In this document: in pieces, positions 1-11,653 of the stretch
How positions within the stretch are numbered: the first letter of the stretch is position 1
How the letters are laid out: each line of letters opens with the position of its first letter
NCBI GenBank assembly: GCA_015499995.1
Contig: JADNRV010000025.1
Span: forward strand, 1 to 64,000
Direction of reading: 5' to 3'
Length of the DNA stretch: 64,000 nt
DNA from: Flammula alnicola
Lineage: Eukaryota > Basidiomycota > Agaricomycetes > Agaricales > Strophariaceae
The notes under the pieces: generated by a model
Told to the model about the DNA's origin: nothing
Databases searched by the model: none
What the model saw: only the letters and a program-made list of their open reading frames with translations
Position numbers and translations under genes: made by a program

Positions 1-500
1 ACGAAGACCTGTCAGTATGCCTCGACGGGACGGCTAAGTGGAATGAAACCCGGCTCCTGACACCTGTCCTGCGTGACCCAAGACAAAATTGCAGACAGAC
101 CGCGATGCCGGGAAAATACAAAACCAATATTAACCTTGGCTATAGCCGAGCGCAACTGAATGTCCCTTTCGTTGTTCCACAAGACGGTGAGCTTTGGCTC
201 CTGGATCGCAAGCATCTTTCGGTGCATTCGAATTGCGAAAGGTATTCTTCACTTCGACCGTCGTTTTGGTCGTGCGGCTACCACGTTGGGTCCATTAACG
301 GCCGGGGGATGTGAAGGCCATGCTTCAACCGCCGGTTTGACGAGGTAATAAATCTTGAACGCTGGGGTCGTCCAAAAGAGCCTACCGTAGGCAAGAGAAA
401 GCGGTGCATGCCGCCAATCCAGATCGCTTTGGGAATCGAGCTTATTCAGCTCGTCCTTGATGCTGGAGAAGATGTTGAGAGGAAACGAGTCTGAGTCCAT
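1..500 (-). CDS. Unrecognised gene, 5' part, runs off the left edge
   Basis: An ATG at 500-498 opens a reading frame beginning MDSDSFPLNIFSSIKDEL that stays open for 83 codons. A second open stretch in another frame (about 227 down to the edge) looks like a following exon, with residues such as KMLAIQEPKLTVLWNNERD. I could not fix the intron between them. No domain is recognised and the 3' end lies outside the window. The first stretch looks protein-like, rich in aromatic residues, but this is weak evidence and the call could be wrong. Confidence 0.3.
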
Positions 501-1022
501 GACGCTCTATTTCTCCTCGCCGACATCTGAAGTTTGTTTGACACTGCCAATAGTTAGGTTGGTCCAAGACGAGGTCAGTGCATTGTGTCGCCGAAACGAA
601 GACAAAGAGATAGGTGCAGGATTTGTACCTCCGCCCCACAAGAGGAACAGATAAGAGCGTTGGTCCGAAGTCTGGTTCAAATGCATCGCAATTTGTGGTA
701 TTTTAGCGTCAGACTTCATCGAGTCGTCCGATGTGGAATGTATATCTTTAGTAGCCGTGGGTAGGGAAAGCACGGAAACAGAGCCTCTCAACCGCAGTTC
801 ACCATGGAGAGAAAGAGGAAGACAAAAATAGGCTCAAGATCGATATCGGTGAAGGCAGCAAGTAAGTTCGTTTCGAAGTTCTGAACACAAAAAAGGCCAA
901 AATCAACAAATTGGGATCGACTGAGGGCGGTACATTTCGATACAACACACGAAGTAACTCCATTTCCACGAGGAACACGATTGAGAGATGCAAGGGAGAA
1001 GCGAGGAAAGGGTATACAAGGA
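501..1022. other. Gap without assigned gene
   Basis: A minus-strand open stretch of 94 codons (507-791) lies just upstream of the preceding ATG and could be leader or an extra exon. Nothing in it resembles a known family. No RNA gene or repeat was seen. Confidence 0.3.
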
Positions 1023-1826
1023 TCATCGGATGATACCTTCACATCTGCAACCCAAACTCGTGCGGCCAGTTGCTACTCCTATTGCACTAGCACGATTGAA
1101 AGACCGTGGATCGGGCCCGCGTCGAAGAACAAGGCCATGTCTCGAGGCACTCTGTTCGCGGTAGATACTATCCGGCAACGGCTTTCCCATCCTTTTTTTT
1201 TAATCCAAGTTAGCGAAAAACAACGAAGAAAACGAAAAAGAATGGAAACTTACTTGCAAAAATCACAAGAGCACGGTTTACTGCCCGTACCGTGGTGATA
1301 CATCCCCAATCCATCCAGCATCCGTCCACAACAAGTCCACCTAACGCTTGCGGAAGTAGTCGTATAATTTTTTCTCGTCCCGCCAAACTCATTTTCGAAT
1401 TTCTCGCGCAACGAGTCAGACTCATCAGTGAAGCAATGACCCCATCCGGTTTCTTCTTTCGCGGAAGGCCAAGTGATGAGCTCCAAGTTTCCTTCGTGAA
1501 GGTTCCCGTCGCGACATTTGCGATGTTTGTCGTACACTTGGCGCTGGACGGCGTTACTCCACACGAGAGTTTGTGGGTTTTCCAGTCAGCGGCTTGACAG
1601 TCTCTCCCTAAGCGAACGAATCAGGACCGTGAGCAAGAGATCGCTTGACGCTAGTAGGGCCGAAAGTGATGGCTACCGCAGTAGAAACGCCCGCGGCATC
1701 GAGAGCACGCTGGATGGTAGTCTCCTCAGATTGGGGCTTGTTGCAAACGGAGCAGACACGCTGGCATCTTCGAGTGGCGGACTGAGGCAAAGGTACAAAA
1801 AAAAGGCGATTTTCTCTGCCAACCAT
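1023..1826 (-). pseudogene. MYND zinc-finger protein gene with apparent frameshifts
   Basis: Three pieces in different frames together make one protein. First comes CSVCNKPQ, then CSRCRGRFYCG, then (after a GT-AG intron at about 1622-1690) DCQAADWKTHKLSC: the C-x2-C, C-x2-C, YC, C-x3-x-HK-x2-C pattern of a MYND finger. A second conserved block follows, with HRKCRDGNLHEG, VRWTCCGRM, YHHGTGSKPCSCDFCK and, after another intron, MGKPLPDSIYREQSASRHG and LRRGPDPRSFN, ending at a stop at 1023-1025. Joining the blocks needs one extra nucleotide near 1707-1712 and another near 1556-1564. Neither gap is long enough for an intron. MYND fingers are protein-interaction modules. The start is uncertain because a splice acceptor (GCCTCAG) lies just before the first block. 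Either this is a recently broken gene or the assembly has two indel errors. Confidence 0.55.
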
Positions 1827-2107
1827 TTTAATTAGATTCTTGTTTGAGTCACGTGCGTTGCAACCAACTGATGGCGGGATCATCTACGGCAAGAGTACGG
1901 TTGGACTAAGGCAGGAGTAACCCTCCAATTACATGGCTTTCATTGGCTTTTTCGTCGTCTTTGTAAGAGTCACCTCTCAACCCATCACATTCTGGGTTTT
2001 CCTCTGCAAGGACACAACACTGTTGATGTTCGGTGCGACGCGATGGTAAGGAACTCGCGAGGACTTGGACTTGATTAATATATTACAAAATGGAAAGAGA
2101 CAAATGC

Positions 2108-3582
2108 CTAATACAAAACTTTGCTCAACCTCTGAACCTCGTTCAGCAGGATGTCACCTTGTTTGACGACAGTTTCGTATTGCGCATTCTTTAGCGATGG
2201 CCGTGTTGTCTCGACGATGCATGGACTTTGTCGATCGAGCAGTGCAGCCGGCCGTTGGCAATGAACCGGGAAAGTTCGCTAAGAACAATGGTCAGGTCGG
2301 CTAAGGAAAGAAGAATAGTCAAATGCGACATACCTATCCACAAAGTCAACGCTGACGCCGAATGCCGCACTGAGGCTCTGTAGTGTCAGACTTCGGTAGG
2401 ATTCGAGGAGTTGGCTGTACGCGAGGATGCGCATCTCGCGAACGTAGAAGCGGGCGTGAGGGGAAAGGATGCGCGAAGGGATAAGATGTGTCTGTTCGAG
2501 GGTAGCTAGAAGAACAATTAAGACGAGAGAAAACCGGAAGATGGTTTGCCCTACCAAGTGCTACGAAAAATTTATCATAATGACACTCGTAAAGATTCTT
2601 GACGAGGTCGCCAAGCACTGGAATTTCAGGAAGGACTTGGTTGACTTCGGGTGCTCCAATAAGCTATGACACGCAAGTTAGTCGAGGATATGTGAAACTA
2701 GACAATCCCACTTACACGCTTTTTCAAGTCGACGCGTTTAAGAGAGAGGGTGTTGGCGATGACGGTCAACGAAACGAAATCGTTGTATGAAAGGAGTTCG
2801 GTGGCGGTAAATGTGGAGAGGGCGTCGAGCAAGAGTTCACCACCTCTCTTGAATTGTCGGATGGATATAAGGTGCAGGCCATTGTAGACCTTTAGCCTGT
2901 TGCGGCGATCCCAGTCTCCACCCTCATCAATCAACCTAGTAGTATCGATTATCAGCCAGGTGAAGCTTACACGAGGGGTTCGGACTTACTTCTCAGCCTT
3001 CGCCATGTTAGTCGTGACAACCTCGGTATCGCTGAAGAAGAAGCCTATGCGAACGATGGTGAGGACGATGTCGATGCGTGAGCCAAGGCCAGGTGTCTTC
3101 TCGAGAGCGAGCTTTTGTGCTTCGAGGGATCGTTCCTAAATAGTATACATGTCATGAAAGTCTTGAGTTGAAATTGTAGATAGATACCTTGTCTCCGATT
3201 CTCGTTAGGTAGTTGGCCCTCGCCTTGAGAGCGTCCGAGATTTCGGACTCTCCTTCCGTCTTCTCCGCCTCCGCGAGCCGCTCGTCGAGCTTCTTGAGCT
3301 CCTCCTCGTTGGCCTTTTCCATTTCGTCAAGTAGAGATTGATCGAGCAGAATTACAGAGGAGGTAGCTGTTATACTTTTGTAGTAAGGAGCCATCTCTGT
3401 ATGAAAATATGTTAATTTCTTCGCTATGAAGAGAGCGTCAAGCACACACGATCGGCCTTGATCCCTTCGAGCAGCTCTTTGCGCGCATTGTCGTGAAGTG
3501 TCTTGAGAGCCGGGTTGGAGAGAATAAAAAGGTTTTGAGGAACTGTGAGATTTGGAATAGGGAGAACGACTTCGTCGGCCAT
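2108..3582 (-). CDS. RPN7: 26S proteasome regulatory subunit RPN7 (PSMD6)
   Basis: RPN7 is a PCI-domain subunit of the 19S lid, which deubiquitinates and feeds substrates to the 20S core in nucleus and cytosol. The ATG at 3582-3580 starts [19 protein letters not shown]. Later exons carry the acidic helix [66 protein letters not shown] (TPR-like Rpn7 repeat), and a C-terminal PCI winged-helix segment with [19 protein letters not shown] and [13 protein letters not shown]. The protein ends [11 protein letters not shown] followed by TAG at 2110-2108. At least six short introns separate the exons, and all joins keep frame. Length and order match the family. The gene is head to head with RPN6, another lid subunit, with 126 bp between the start codons. 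Confidence 0.93.
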
Positions 3583-3708
3583 TGTGGATGGAGGAGGTTG
3601 AGGAGACGATATGATCGCCTGCGAGGAGACGCGTCAGCTCTATCTTCCCACGGCCTCGACGCGTGTACCTTGCCCATCGTGGTCCTCTTACACTTCAACT
3701 TTACATCC
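3583..3708. promoter_or_regulatory. Shared bidirectional promoter of RPN7 and RPN6
   Basis: Only 126 bp lie between the two start codons, so both core promoters and 5' leaders must overlap here. Two ACGCGT hexamers (MluI-box type) occur at 3629-3634 and 3659-3664, 30 bp apart, the first inside the palindrome GACGCGTC. No TATA box is seen. The yeast proteasome element GGTGGCAAA is absent. Co-regulation of the two lid genes is inferred from layout. Confidence 0.6.
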
Positions 3709-5519
3709 ATGTCCGATATCGCACAGCTCCTCACAAAAGCTCAAGAAAGCGCATCCTCAAATCCAGCGGAGGCCGAGAAGATATACAAGCAGATACTTTC
3801 GAATACGACCGGTCAGTGATATCAGCTCTGCAAAATGGCGAAGACTGAATTTGTAGCTCGATAGCTTCTACGTCGAAGGAGCCGCCTCGCGGAGATGACC
3901 ATGTACAGGGCCTTCGTGATCAAGAGGTAGCTCTCCTTAAGCTCGGGGAGCTCTATCGAGATCAGAGGTATGTGGTTACAATAATCGACTTCTAAATCTC
4001 GCTCATTCGCTGTAGGAATGCACAAGGACTTGCGGATGTTATCACACAATCTCGGGCATTTATGTCGTCGACGGCAAAGGCGAAGACTGCTAAACTCAGT
4101 ACGTATCGAAACGGTTGTATAATACAATTTCTCACTATGGTTTAGTCCGAACATTGCTTGATTATTTCAACTCAATCCCCGGAAGCCAAAATGTGCAGAT
4201 GAAGACACTGACGGACAACATCGGGTGGGCCAAGAGCGAGAAGCGGATCTTCCTCAAACACAGTCTCGAGACCCGGCTTGTGGGACTGCAAGTCGTTCTT
4301 TCTTCGACGATATCTACTCTTATTGACCCTCTTCGCAGACAACTGGAAACCCAACAATACAAACCCGCTCTAACCCTCATCGATACTCTCCTAACCGAAT
4401 TGAAGCGCCTGGACGACAAGATGATCCTGACTGAGGTCCATCTACTCGAAAGTCGCGTCTACCGCGGCATTGGTAACCTCGCGAAAGCTAAGGTTCGTCC
4501 ATCTATCCACCTCCCTCATTGGCAAGAGTTAACATCCAGATAGGCAGCACTCACCTCCTCGAGAACCGCTGCTAATTCCATCTACTGCCCGCCTCACCTC
4601 CAAGCCGCCCTCGACCTCCAATCCGGCATCCTTCACGCCGAAGATAAGGATTACACCACCGCCTATTCCTATTTCTTTGAGGCATTCGAAAACCTTTCTG
4701 CGCAAGGAGAGGAGAGCGCTCTCGGAGCCCTGAAGTATATGCTCCTTTGCAAAGTCATGCTTAACTTGGTATGTAGCCTCGTTTGTGCCGTTCCGGTTTT
4801 TAACAAACTATCTAATTTCAGCCAGAGGACGTCAACTCGCTTCTGACCATCAAGCTCGCACTCAAATATGCGAACATGAGGGACGTGGAGAGCATGCGGG
4901 CGATCGCTCGTGCACATCAGAATCGTAACCTCGCCGACTTCGAGAAAGCCCTCCGGGATTATAAAGAAGGTATGCTCATGTTCGTTCTCTTTCTTCCGAC
5001 GAAGGCTGATTCGTCCCAGAACTATCCTCTGATCCGACCATTCGCTCCCACCTCGCCGCTCTATACGACACCCTCCTCGAGCAAAATCTCCTGCGGATCG
5101 TGGAGCCCTACTCAGTGGTGGAAATCGCATATGTCGCGGAAACCGTAGGACAGGAGAGGCAAGCTGTGGAGGCCAAGTAAGCCATGTATCCCTGAAAAAT
5201 TATACCACTCTAATTTTCTCTTTCCGTCGCGCCAGACTATCGCAAATGATCCTCGACAAGGTGTTTTACGGCGTCCTCGACCAAGGCAGAGGTTGTCTTA
5301 TTGTCTACGATCAGCCCGAAGCCGATGTACGTCCGCACTCTGTCTATTTCTTGCTTTAGTTCTGATTTGCCTTCTGACAGAATACATATGGCGCTGCCAT
5401 CGAAACACTCGCGCAAGTGAGCAAAGTTGTCGAATCGTTATATGCCAAGGTATTTCTAATGCCTCTTAAAGCTGGGTTTCCGTTCTGACTGTAATTTCTA
5501 GACTGTTCGCATCGCATAG
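3709..5519 (+). CDS. RPN6: 26S proteasome regulatory subunit RPN6 (PSMD11)
   Basis: RPN6 is the lid subunit that clamps the 19S lid and base to the 20S core through its TPR-like solenoid and PCI domain. The ATG at 3709 gives [19 protein letters not shown]. Exons continue with [93 protein letters not shown] and the PCI part with [19 protein letters not shown] and [17 protein letters not shown]. The end is [15 protein letters not shown] with TAG at 5517-5519. About eight short introns are present and all have consensus ends. Full length for the family, with no lesion seen. Its start faces RPN7. Confidence 0.93.
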
Positions 5520-5892
5520 AGCATATTAACCTCTGTATTAATAATCCATATATCATTCCCCTGTTTTCTCAAAACAAGTTGAAAGGAATATCGCAATATT
5601 TTCTGGAGCAAGAATTAAGATTGAATTTTACAATTACAAGGTGGATGATATAGTGGCCGTTAGATGCTATCCGCTTTCCCCCTACGAGACATAAACGCAG
5701 ATTGGGGTAGATCACAACGTTAAAGGTATATGGGCAAAAAAACACGCCTTCCGAGTGCTGTAAAGTCACTCGCTCGGTGCCGATGGCGCAAGATCGTGTC
5801 TATGAGGATAATATATGCCGGTATATTGTCTGCACCACCCGCAGACTCTCCTCCCTTCCCAGTCCCTCCCTCCGAGCCTTCAATGCCTGTAA
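5520..5892. other. Convergent 3' region between RPN6 and the C2 membrane gene
   Basis: About 370 bp between two stop codons of converging genes, AT-rich at 5530-5700. It presumably holds both 3' UTRs. No gene or repeat recognised. Confidence 0.5.
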
Positions 5893-7705
5893 TTACCCAG
5901 TCATACTTCGCACTACCCGCACCGCCTTGACCACTTGCATCCCGCCTACCCGTCCGCCTTGCGCCACCCGCTTCGCGCACCAATGGGCGCCGAACACGAG
6001 GAACTGAAGAGACATGATGATGCCAACGAGGAAGCACATCACAATAACGCCCTGTGGCCAGGCGTCGAACGCGACCATCCCAAGGAAGCCCATCATAGAA
6101 ACAGCAGAGATGAACATGCACAGAGCTGGAACGCGGGCGGAGAGGGAGAAAAAGAAATATGATTCGAAGAGGTCTCGAGAGCGCGACTGGATGATGGAGA
6201 AAAGGTGTGAGATAAGGCTGAAATAGAAAGATGGTAGCCTAAACCTACGATGAACGTCCTCAGGTCAGCCCAGTTGTATCGCAGGAGGAACCACGCATCA
6301 CAGGCGATACCGAGCCCGGATGCTATGCTGGAAGTTGCGATGGCACCCCTTGCGTAAGAGTCGACGTTGAATATGGAACCAGGAGAGATAGAGAAAACGG
6401 CCGTATCAACCCTGAAGATTTGAGAGAGATTAGGGAAGGTGACAAGAGAATACATGGATAGGCTTACGCAGCCAGAGCGACGAGCTATAAGATAAGATGA
6501 GAAACTTGAGGATGGGGCAAGAAAACACAACCGAAGGTGCTTACCAATCCACCGATAAATGTCCATTCCTGCTGCAGCCGCCGAAAGACAGGCTCGAACT
6601 GATCATCCGTCTCCGCCGAAGCCAGCTCGCCGTACATAGTGAACGATGACAAAACCCTCTCTACCCTGGTCAGCTTTGGTGGAACCGTAATTTTCTCCGT
6701 ATACCGAGGTAGGAGCATATCCGGCGAGGCAGCGATCCACTCTCCTTCTCCTGGCGAAAAGCTGATGATCTCGCCATCATACGACCGGAATACGAGTTGC
6801 TCGTTGTGTTTCGAATAAGGGACAATTTCCGTGTCGTCTTCATCGACGCAGGTGCCGCTATAGCTGTTGTCGTCGCGGAGGGATCGGGTTTCTGGGATAT
6901 CTTCGCATTCGGAGCTCGAGCAGCCCTCGTCGTCTGTGTTGACAATGTATCCTCTTATTCGTCGTCGGATGGTTTGTGGAGGTTGTGAGGGTTCATCGAA
7001 GGTAATCAAATCGGTAGCTGCGGAGCTGGAGTACTCTGACTCCGCTGAAGAAGGTGTTAAAAGGGAGGAACGGAGGGGGGATGCAAACGAAGGTAATTCA
7101 CCGGCTGAACCATTCCCATCGTCGGGCCAACCTGACGCATTCGATTCTACAGGCGATACTGGAGGATCATGGATAGTGGGCGGGGCCTTGAGTCTCAGAC
7201 GAAGCAGGGCACCTTTCTGAGGCCTGCCCTTACTGGCCACGCATTTCTGGTCTGCGGTTCGACACTGAAGACGAATTTCGAGATCTATGATACCATAGTT
7301 CAGAGACCGAGAGGTAGCGGCACAGAAAACGGAGACTCACTAGGTTCCGTCTCTTGCTTCTTCAAGAGCTCTCCAAGGGAATGAACTGCTGACGCCACCA
7401 ATATCTTTCGCTTCTTCTTCTTGCTTTGGGATCGGTGCCAAACATTTATATCTACCCGAGAAGACGACGAGGCGTCATGACTGAGCAAGACAAGTATGAG
7501 CGAGAGATAGAGATAACGTAGAGAAAACCACTCACAATTTAAAGATCTCCTTTTGATTTATGTTTTGACCGTCCACTCCCAGAGTGGTTTCGTGAGTGTG
7601 ATGTTTGTCGACCTCGACGGTCACGATCGGTCGCCAAGCCTTTTCGGGGCGCATGAGTCGCAAACCTTCGAGCAAAATAACTACAAAAACCTTAGTCAAT
7701 ATCAT
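5893..7705 (-). CDS. C2-domain multi-pass membrane protein
   Basis: Read from 7705 downward, the first exon gives MILTKVFVVILLEGLRLM followed by PEKAWRPIVTVEVDKHHTH and LGVDGQNINQKE. After two introns come VDINVWHRSQSKKKKRK, LEIRLQC and KGRPQKGALLRLRLKAP: alternating strands of a C2-like beta sandwich (calcium/phospholipid-binding fold). A long, acidic, serine-rich linker (about 6660-7180) follows. Then come four hydrophobic stretches: GLLVALAAVDTAVFSIS, GAIATSSIASGLGIACDAW, FISAVSMMGFLGMVAFD and GVIVMCFLVGIIMSLQFLV. The stop is at 5893-5895. A membrane-anchored regulatory or signalling role is inferred; no enzyme motif is seen. The start codon is uncertain, since an upstream exon with a splice acceptor at TTTTTGTAG (about 7682) is possible. 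Paralogues appear common in Agaricomycetes, as far as I recall the family. Confidence 0.65.
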
Positions 7706-8538
7706 TCACTTTTTGATGAATTATTTCGCTTACTAGTCAAGTGCCATGGTCTACCATATATTCAGGACTGCGTCAGATTCGAAAGGCAGGCGTTAGTAGC
7801 CGACGAATGACTCACTCTGGCTCCATCGTTCCCGGTCCGTCGTACGTTGTGATATGTGTTTAGAGAGACATGGGGTTGTTCCACCAGCGTTGACGGAAAG
7901 AGAGCACAGCCAAATGGCCGCTTGATCGACAAGCTGTGTGTGCCTGATGTTGTGGGCGGTGCAACGGCATCAATAAACTGCCAAGCTTGTATGTCATTTC
8001 CCATCCTCTTACCTTGTGGTCCGTCTAAGTTGCAGTACACAGCCTGCAGCCACAACCTCCAAACTCGGGAAACTGGGGCCCTGGCTTTTTCATCCTTTAC
8101 TAGACCCCTAACTTCCAATGGGCACTTTCATTACGTTGCCTCCGCCTTCTTCGCATTTCTTTCTCTGAGCTCTCAGGAAGAAAATCCCTCGTCAAAGCAT
8201 GCACCATCCTATATATCACCGACTTTCTCCTCCGCAGATTGAAATGCCCAGACGACGTCATATAAATACATTATGACGGTTAGTTCTGGTGAATTCAAGT
8301 TCTTTCCTGCTTGTGTATTCAGACGTTCGTTATTATTGGACGTCTTTGGACTCCACCTTCCTCAACTCGTATGTCGGTCGGTCCACACTTCAGTAATGTC
8401 TGATGCAGCAACATTTTGAGAGGCGTGCGGGGACATAACTTGAATTTTCCGTAACTTATCCCGCCAGAAGCACTATATAGTGCTTTACCTTCTGTCCTCG
8501 CTGGGAACAGTCGCTGGTTCCACCGGGCTATACATAAA
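7706..8538. other. Intergenic region
   Basis: About 830 bp with no supported gene. A 128-codon plus-strand open stretch (7856-8242) has low-complexity composition and no recognisable motif. A perfect 16-nt palindrome centred on TATATA lies at 8469-8484. Confidence 0.4.
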
Positions 8539-9201
8539 TTAAAAAAACCAATACCATCCTGTGACCGCGACGCCGAACACGACTGAAATCCATTGAAAAA
8601 ATATCGGCGACGGAACTGTCAATTCCCAGATAAGCATTACAGACGATATACATGACTCTGCCAAAACTCTGTACCTCATTGGGTCGGTCGTCGCTACCGT
8701 TACTGCCAGGCTGAACGGCTGGGCATCCAAAATGCTTGTATAGATGAACGACAGAGTAACAAGCTTCAGCTTGGGGTCGGCGAGTACTGGACATGCCTCG
8801 CGCAAGCTACATTCCAGCTGTCTACAGGGAATTTCCTCGATTCGTCGAGATGAGGATGTTGACCATGGTCGAAATGTAAAATGGCAAAGTAGGGGGTTCT
8901 TTCTGGGGAGAAATGAAGGAAGCAAAAAATATGAAGGGCGGAGCATGCATGGCATGTTACAACAGGAAAGCGATATGTATAGATATGCATAAGTAGGCCT
9001 CCGGAAACAGGGAGGGTCATGGATAAGAGTTTGCCTCATCGAGGCTGGGAGGTACGTTAGGATATTGTAACAAGGTTGGCAAGGGTTGGGGGATATGTGT
9101 CCATGAGAGTGAGCGAGAAATGATTGTAGTGCAAGTTGGATGAAACGAGTGCGAGAGCTTGAAGGCTCGTAGTGGCGAAGTTTTTGAGAACATGGACCCA
9201 A
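8539..9201 (-). CDS. Doubtful open reading frame, possible membrane-protein 3' exon
   Basis: A 220-codon open stretch ends at 8539. Its last third contains two hydrophobic segments (SCISSVMLIWELTVPSP and FFQWISVVFGVAVTGWYWFF). The first two thirds look unlike coding sequence, with many Pro/Ser/His residues. It lies immediately downstream of the next gene's stop and may simply be that gene's 3' UTR. No family recognised. Confidence 0.2.
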   Translation of the reverse strand: MGPCSQKLRHYEPSSSRTRFIQLALQSFLAHSHGHISPNPCQPCYNILTYLPASMRQTLIHDPPCFRRPTYAYLYISLSCCNMPCMLRPSYFLLPSFLPRKNPLLCHFTFRPWSTSSSRRIEEIPCRQLECSLREACPVLADPKLKLVTLSFIYTSILDAQPFSLAVTVATTDPMRYRVLAESCISSVMLIWELTVPSPIFFQWISVVFGVAVTGWYWFF

Positions 9202-9212
9202 GTTACCCTTGT

Positions 9213-10780
9213 TCAGGGAGAGTTGTTGATGGAAGCGGTTTGGTGAGAAGTCGGAAGGTACGAACTCCGCTGTCGCGCGCTCTGATAAGACGGCGGAATA
9301 TCATTGCTATCTATCGGAACTAATACCGACGCATACATGCTGCTCGATGGGCCTGCTATCACAGTGTCGCCAGATAGATAAAGAGGTCGGAAGGGACCCG
9401 CGTCTGTCTCGACGATTCCGTAAGAAGGAGAGGTTGCTGGGGAGGACGAGGATATTGGGGAGTTCGAAGATGAGGGCGAAAGAGGCGAGGACGCATCCAA
9501 GCTCTTTTCTGACGGCGGGATAGCCATCAGGTGCGACGTCGAGGTGTTGCTCGCTGCGGTGGAAGGCGCTCTATGGATGCTACTGGATGTTTGGCTACCT
9601 TTCGCAGCAAGCCCCGTATTAATCTGGTTGAACGCGTTCCCATCTGGGTCCTGCGCAAGTGTCGTACGGTCCTCGAGCCGGAACGGAGTTACACGTGTCG
9701 TATTTCGAGGCCGACCTATCGGGACACCGATTACGACAACGGTGAAATTGGAGAAGACGTAGGAAACTTACTACCGACTTGTTTCTCCGCATCATCATTC
9801 AACACAATGTGCGAACCTGCTCTTCGACGTCGCAGAAGGCAGAGGGAGAGTAAAAGAACCAAAAGAATAAGCAAGCCTCCAATGACGATGCCGACAACGG
9901 CCCCAATGGGCAACCCTTTCGAAGAGGCCCCCACAGGGCTATCAGAAGATCCTGCAGAAGAAGTAGGAGAAGCTAGAGTTCCACTTCCAGAAACTCTACT
10001 GTCGGCAGCGGTCGTGATGTATTGGATCGAAACAACCGTTGAACCGCCGGACGGTTGCACTTCTTTTCCATAGAGCAAATTAGAGGAGAGGTATCATAAA
10101 GAGGAATTAATCGACGTACTGGTTGATGATGATAAGTTCATTGGCGTGGAGGAGGATCCAGAAGTCAGGGAGCCGGAGGTGGAGGACGAACTTGAAGACG
10201 ACAAGGATCGCGAAGAAGAGATACTGCGGGCTTGAGAGGCGCCTCTCGCTGTGGTGGAGACCGTAATAGTGGCGACTTGGGTTGTCGTTGCTGGTGCACG
10301 GACTGGTACAACGGTGGTCGGCTGCTGTGACATGATGGGCCCCGACCCTATTATATTGAAGCGGTCAATCATCAGCGGCGTTCCTCCATCGACCCCGTTA
10401 TTGTAAGCCACCAGCGTATGCAGACCGTCCGTCATTGGGCCAGAATCAAACCACCCATCCTGATAGTATGTCGTGTCTGGATGAGAGGTGCGGCACATTG
10501 AACCCAAGTGGCCGTCCATGTCCGTGCTGATACACTCAGTGCCTGTGCCAGCTGGTACGGTGTTATAGAGGCTGATCCTAGTCCCTAAATACTACGCTTT
10601 CAGCAATGTTTTGATCTGATATGGGAAAAGCATACCGCTGAATGTAATGGTGGCGGATGCGCCATGGACGCTGCTCTGGTGAATCGTACTGTCGAACTGT
10701 TGTGATGTAGTACCCGAAACAGCCTGCCATCCGCTGGAATACGAAATAGCTGGGCTGGTATCGTCGACGTCTATGCTCAT
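9213..10780 (-). CDS. Single-pass membrane protein with Ser/Thr-rich ectodomain and PPSY tail
   Basis: The N-terminal ectodomain has the pattern MSIDVDDTSPAISYSSGW, GTTSQQFDSTIHQSS, SATITFSG and, after an intron, DGWFDSGPMTDGLHTLVAY: a jelly-roll-like domain common in secreted or membrane proteins of mushrooms. A Ser/Thr-rich stalk follows (about 10120-10330). Then comes one membrane segment, GAVVGIVIGGLLILLVLLL, followed by LCLLRRRRAG, a stop-transfer signal. The cytoplasmic tail is Ser/Pro-rich and contains NDIPPSYQSARQRSS, a PPxY-type motif, near the end (stop at 9213-9215). The overall plan resembles SKG6/AXL2-like cell-surface sensors. At least three introns. The ATG at 10780 may not be the true start, because no signal peptide precedes the ectodomain and a splice acceptor (CACAG) lies just upstream. 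Confidence 0.75.
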
Positions 10781-11653
10781 ATCAAAAGAGGGTGGTGGCC
10801 TGTGGCCTCAAAACGCGAGGGACTGGGTTATTTCAACAGAGGGACTGGTTGGGAAGAGGAAAAAAAACGAAACCTAAGGTCGAAGGGACGGTGCTCTTCC
10901 CTGACCCATTCTTCCTCGGATGGTGATGCGCCATGGGCCGAATGTCTGATTGATTGTGCTATATTTTTCGCACCATCTTTCCCGGACATAATACAAGTTG
11001 ATGCAGACCTCTGATGGAGAGCGCTGAAGCAGGAGCCGCCTGTTTTGGGCGGGGTTATGCGGGCAGAAGAACATTTGCCACAAGCGTGCTTGTTTCCGTC
11101 GTCCGAGATACCGTGGAAATATATCGTGCGTATGTAATCACAGTATTCCCATCTGATGATTTGCGGGCCGCCAGACTGCGTGCAAAAAACACCAGAAGAA
11201 TTTGAGAAGAATTCGAAAAGGTATGTATTTCGCGAATTCAGTTTCACTTCTTCGTCCACTCACTCTCAGCAGCACTCATTGTCGCTAGCGCTGTCATGCA
11301 TATTTGAGCCTACTTATTTTTGAAAGCCAAACCAGATTGCCATGGTAAACACAGGAAAAGGGGCACCGTCAAGGAGAGAGGTTCGAAAAGTTATAAATTG
11401 TAGCTTTTACTAATAGCGATACTTACAAGCCCGTCCTGTACCCCTAACATGCGCAGGCGATTATCATTGGCCTGATGATATGAACTTGAAGAAAATGACC
11501 AAAAGCAGGCCAGAGCGTTGCTTGTGCTATTTTTATCCAGTGACATATGCATTGCACACGGGACATCGCCCCCAGGGCGACATCGAGTACAAGTACCTGA
11601 GGGGAGCTGTCCCGAACAATTCCTCCACTTTCCCTCCACCACCCTCTCTCGAA
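10781..11653. other. Divergent intergenic region between two membrane-protein genes
   Basis: About 870 bp between two divergent start codons. A 143-codon minus-strand open stretch (10828-11259) is present but shows no motif. No repeat or RNA gene seen. It must contain both promoters; no clear TATA box was identified. Confidence 0.4.

Noticed and set aside
3583..3708. Yeast-type PACE/Rpn4 site in the proteasome promoter
   Set aside because: GGTGGCAAA is not present on either strand.
8469..8484. Perfect 16-bp palindrome with TATATA centre
   Set aside because: Short, AT-rich and isolated; expected by chance in a window this long.
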